From an uncultured Lachnospiraceae bacterium (lineage in GTDB: Bacteria > Bacillota > Clostridia > Lachnospirales > Lachnospiraceae), in the NCBI GenBank assembly GCA_946631935.1, contig CAMPAP010000131.1:1-31124 (forward strand): a DNA stretch of 31,124 nucleotides, in the 5' to 3' direction. A model generated the notes under the pieces. The model saw nothing but the letters and a program-made list of their open reading frames with translations. It was not told the DNA's origin and ran no database searches. This document shows, in pieces, positions 29,600 through 31,124 of the stretch. How positions within the stretch are numbered: position 1 is the first letter of the stretch; every line of letters starts with the position of its first letter. Made by a program: the position numbers and the translations under genes.

Positions 29600-31124
29600 T
29601 TGAGGATCACATTCGAAGGCGCTAATCCGTCAGAAGCAATTAAATTCATAAATAAAAAAAATACGGAAAAACCCGGAGTATCAGATGAAGGTTTTTCCGC
29701 TTCAGCTATGTCTGCCATGGTGGATATAGGTAATAATAACCTGAAAGTTCCGGGAAGTGACAAGCAGAAACATTCCCTGCTTGCCGGAGCTTCAAGGGAT
29801 GCAATGCTGGGAACGGGGGTCCTTGAAGATTACAGGGTTGTGATGACACATACCCTCAGCGGTGAGGATCTTAAGAAAGCGGAAGAAGACGGCTTTGACC
29901 TGAAAAATATGAACCCGGATGAGACTGTTACCATTCTTGATAAAGTCAAGGCAGAAGTGGCAAAGGGCGGAGAAGTTGTAAGAGGATTCAATGATGATCT
30001 TGATTCCCCGGTACTTGAAGAAGCCGCAAATGCGGGACTTGAAGGCATGATCAGCGAGTCTCTTAATAATGCCGGTCTTCCTGAAACCGAAGAGAATGTA
30101 AAAGCTGTAAAAAATGCGGTGAGCCTGGCTTCCGCGCTTGAAAAGCCCTCGGAAAACCAGATCGCATATATGATCGATAACGAACTGGGAACCACTATAA
30201 GGGATTTTTATGTAGCAAAAAATGCATCCGCAGATCCCTTCGCATCAGCGGAAAAGATAACGGATTTTGATGCTCCCGAAATGAAAAATATCAAAGAGAG
30301 CATGAAAGAGGCGGCCGGAGTTCTTGAAGATCCGGAAGAAGGATATGAAAAAGCCAAGTGGCTGTATGAACATGATCTTCCCGTTACAAAAGAAAACATC
30401 TTAAAAGAAAAGCAGATAATGGAGACCGTATTGCCTGCGGAGGCACACTTTGCCGCTAAGGCTGCGGCAAATGCCATTGCAGAAGGGCTTAGCGCTGACC
30501 GGGGAGATCTTTACAGCCCGGAAAATATTTATGAGAAAGCATTAAGACTCGAAGAAAGATATTTTTCGGATGAACTGTATGAAAGATCCGATATCTCAGG
30601 GAGAAGACAGATCGAAGAGATCAGACTTTCCATGACTGCAGAGGTAAATGTCACTCTCATAAAGAGCGGTTTTGCCATTGATACAGCCCCCATCGAAGAG
30701 CTTTTAAATGAGCTGAAGATCGCAGAGCAGGCAGTTGCACTGAAGTATTTCCCGGAAACGGCGGGAGCTCCTGATCACGATGACAACGCTCCGTCAATGA
30801 GCCTTGGAACCCCCGAAGATGCGGTAAAAGCTTACAGGCTCATGAATTCCGTAAACGAAGCGGTAAAAAATGTCGCTTCGTCCCCTGCATCTTCTCTTGG
30901 AATATTTGCGGTAAGACCTTCGGCTGAGATAGCTTTCGGAGAGTTTGAAAAGATAGCTCTTGGAGAAAAAGAAAGGCTTCACAGAGCCGGAGAAAGCTAT
31001 GAAGCACTTATGACTGAGGTCAGAAAAGATCTTGGAGACAGCATTTCCAAGGCGTTTGCGGGCATTGATGCGATCGCTTCGGACCTTGGCCTTGAGATAA
31101 ATGATGAAACAAGACGTCATATAA
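29600..31124 (+). CDS. Large helical-repeat protein of unknown function (partial, 3' end cut)
   Basis: A frame open from TTG 29600 to the window end gives 508 codons with no stop. AGGAGA at 29588-29593 sets the TTG start (LRITFEGANPSEAIKFINKK). The protein is acidic, helical and without signal peptide or membrane helix. Related units recur: GLPETEENVKAVKNAVSLAS, LPVTKENILKEKQIMETVLP, FAIDTAPIEELLNELKIAEQ and, at the very end, GLEINDETRRHI. I do not recognise it with confidence; it has the feel of Lachnospiraceae proteins annotated as DUF6240, sometimes near flagellar genes, but that is memory and low confidence. Minus-strand frames in this stretch are antisense shadows with Ser/Phe-rich composition. 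Confidence 0.75.
   Translation, partial: MRITFEGANPSEAIKFINKKNTEKPGVSDEGFSASAMSAMVDIGNNNLKVPGSDKQKHSLLAGASRDAMLGTGVLEDYRVVMTHTLSGEDLKKAEEDGFDLKNMNPDETVTILDKVKAEVAKGGEVVRGFNDDLDSPVLEEAANAGLEGMISESLNNAGLPETEENVKAVKNAVSLASALEKPSENQIAYMIDNELGTTIRDFYVAKNASADPFASAEKITDFDAPEMKNIKESMKEAAGVLEDPEEGYEKAKWLYEHDLPVTKENILKEKQIMETVLPAEAHFAAKAAANAIAEGLSADRGDLYSPENIYEKALRLEERYFSDELYERSDISGRRQIEEIRLSMTAEVNVTLIKSGFAIDTAPIEELLNELKIAEQAVALKYFPETAGAPDHDDNAPSMSLGTPEDAVKAYRLMNSVNEAVKNVASSPASSLGIFAVRPSAEIAFGEFEKIALGEKERLHRAGESYEALMTEVRKDLGDSISKAFAGIDAIASDLGLEINDETRRHI

Noticed and set aside
1..31124. CRISPR arrays, insertion sequences, phage genes or integrases
   Set aside because: No spaced repeat array, transposase-like or integrase-like protein or attachment duplication was seen; the tRNA has no integrase beside it.

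Overview
The window is a contiguous piece of a Firmicutes chromosome, most probably from a motile, non-sporulating member of the Lachnospiraceae (Butyrivibrio/Roseburia-like). Support for this: the gene order hup - S4 RNA-binding protein - divIC - tilS - hpt - ftsH, strong GGAGG ribosome binding sites with several TTG/GTG starts, sigma-A type promoters, no encoded CCA on the tRNA, and a genus/family guess based on protein style. No species can be named from sequence alone. No phage, insertion sequence, CRISPR array or rRNA was seen. Gene density is high and base composition looks even, so this is mostly core chromosome.

Layout. (1) 1-1833: the tail of an AraC-type regulator, followed without gap by two tandem RimK-like ATP-grasp ligases. 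(2) 1912-6300: a membrane-anchored parvulin-like foldase, a terminator, a CCA-adding enzyme with HD domain, and a PEGA-domain lipoprotein. (3) 6383-11226: the hup / rqcP / divIC / tilS / hpt / ftsH block, with the last five genes packed tightly. The sporulation genes yabP, yabQ and spoIIE that sit in this block in spore formers are absent. (4) 11227-11473: a possible short structured RNA with its own terminator, then a promoter for an intracellular GH13 alpha-glucan hydrolase (11474-13585), tRNA-Leu(UAA) and a DUF3048 lipoprotein ending at a strong terminator. (5) 15139-17954, minus strand: an ABC importer (binding protein, permease, ATPase) of the type linked to aromatic amino acids, with a minus-strand terminator between binding protein and permease. 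(6) 18181-20653: metY and galK, divergent from the importer; palindromes sit at both start sites. (7) 20660-21262, minus: a small membrane-anchored helical-repeat protein; divergent from it is a five-gene unit (35-residue membrane peptide, PurM/HypE C-terminal-like protein, Lrp/AsnC regulator, aminotransferase, rsmA) that closes with a terminator. (8) 24631-29552: an 872-residue TPR protein whose C-terminal domain looks like a CbxX-type AAA+ module with both Walker motifs lost, followed by glgB carrying a histone-H1-like Lys/Ala tail. (9) 29600-31124: the first 508 codons of a large helical repeat protein, cut by the window end.

How the genes relate: tRNA maturation and translation (CCA enzyme, TilS, RsmA, RqcP, tRNA-Leu), division and membrane quality control (DivIC, FtsH, the foldase), alpha-glucan and galactose metabolism (GH13, GlgB, GalK) and amino-acid uptake and metabolism (ABC importer, MetY, Lrp, aminotransferase) are all represented. 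The candidates for undescribed biology are the TPR/pseudo-AAA+ protein coupled to tailed GlgB, the paired ATP-grasp ligases, the stand-alone HypE-like C-terminal domain, the 35-residue membrane peptide and the RNA candidate downstream of ftsH. All domain calls rest on reading motifs by eye, without database searches.
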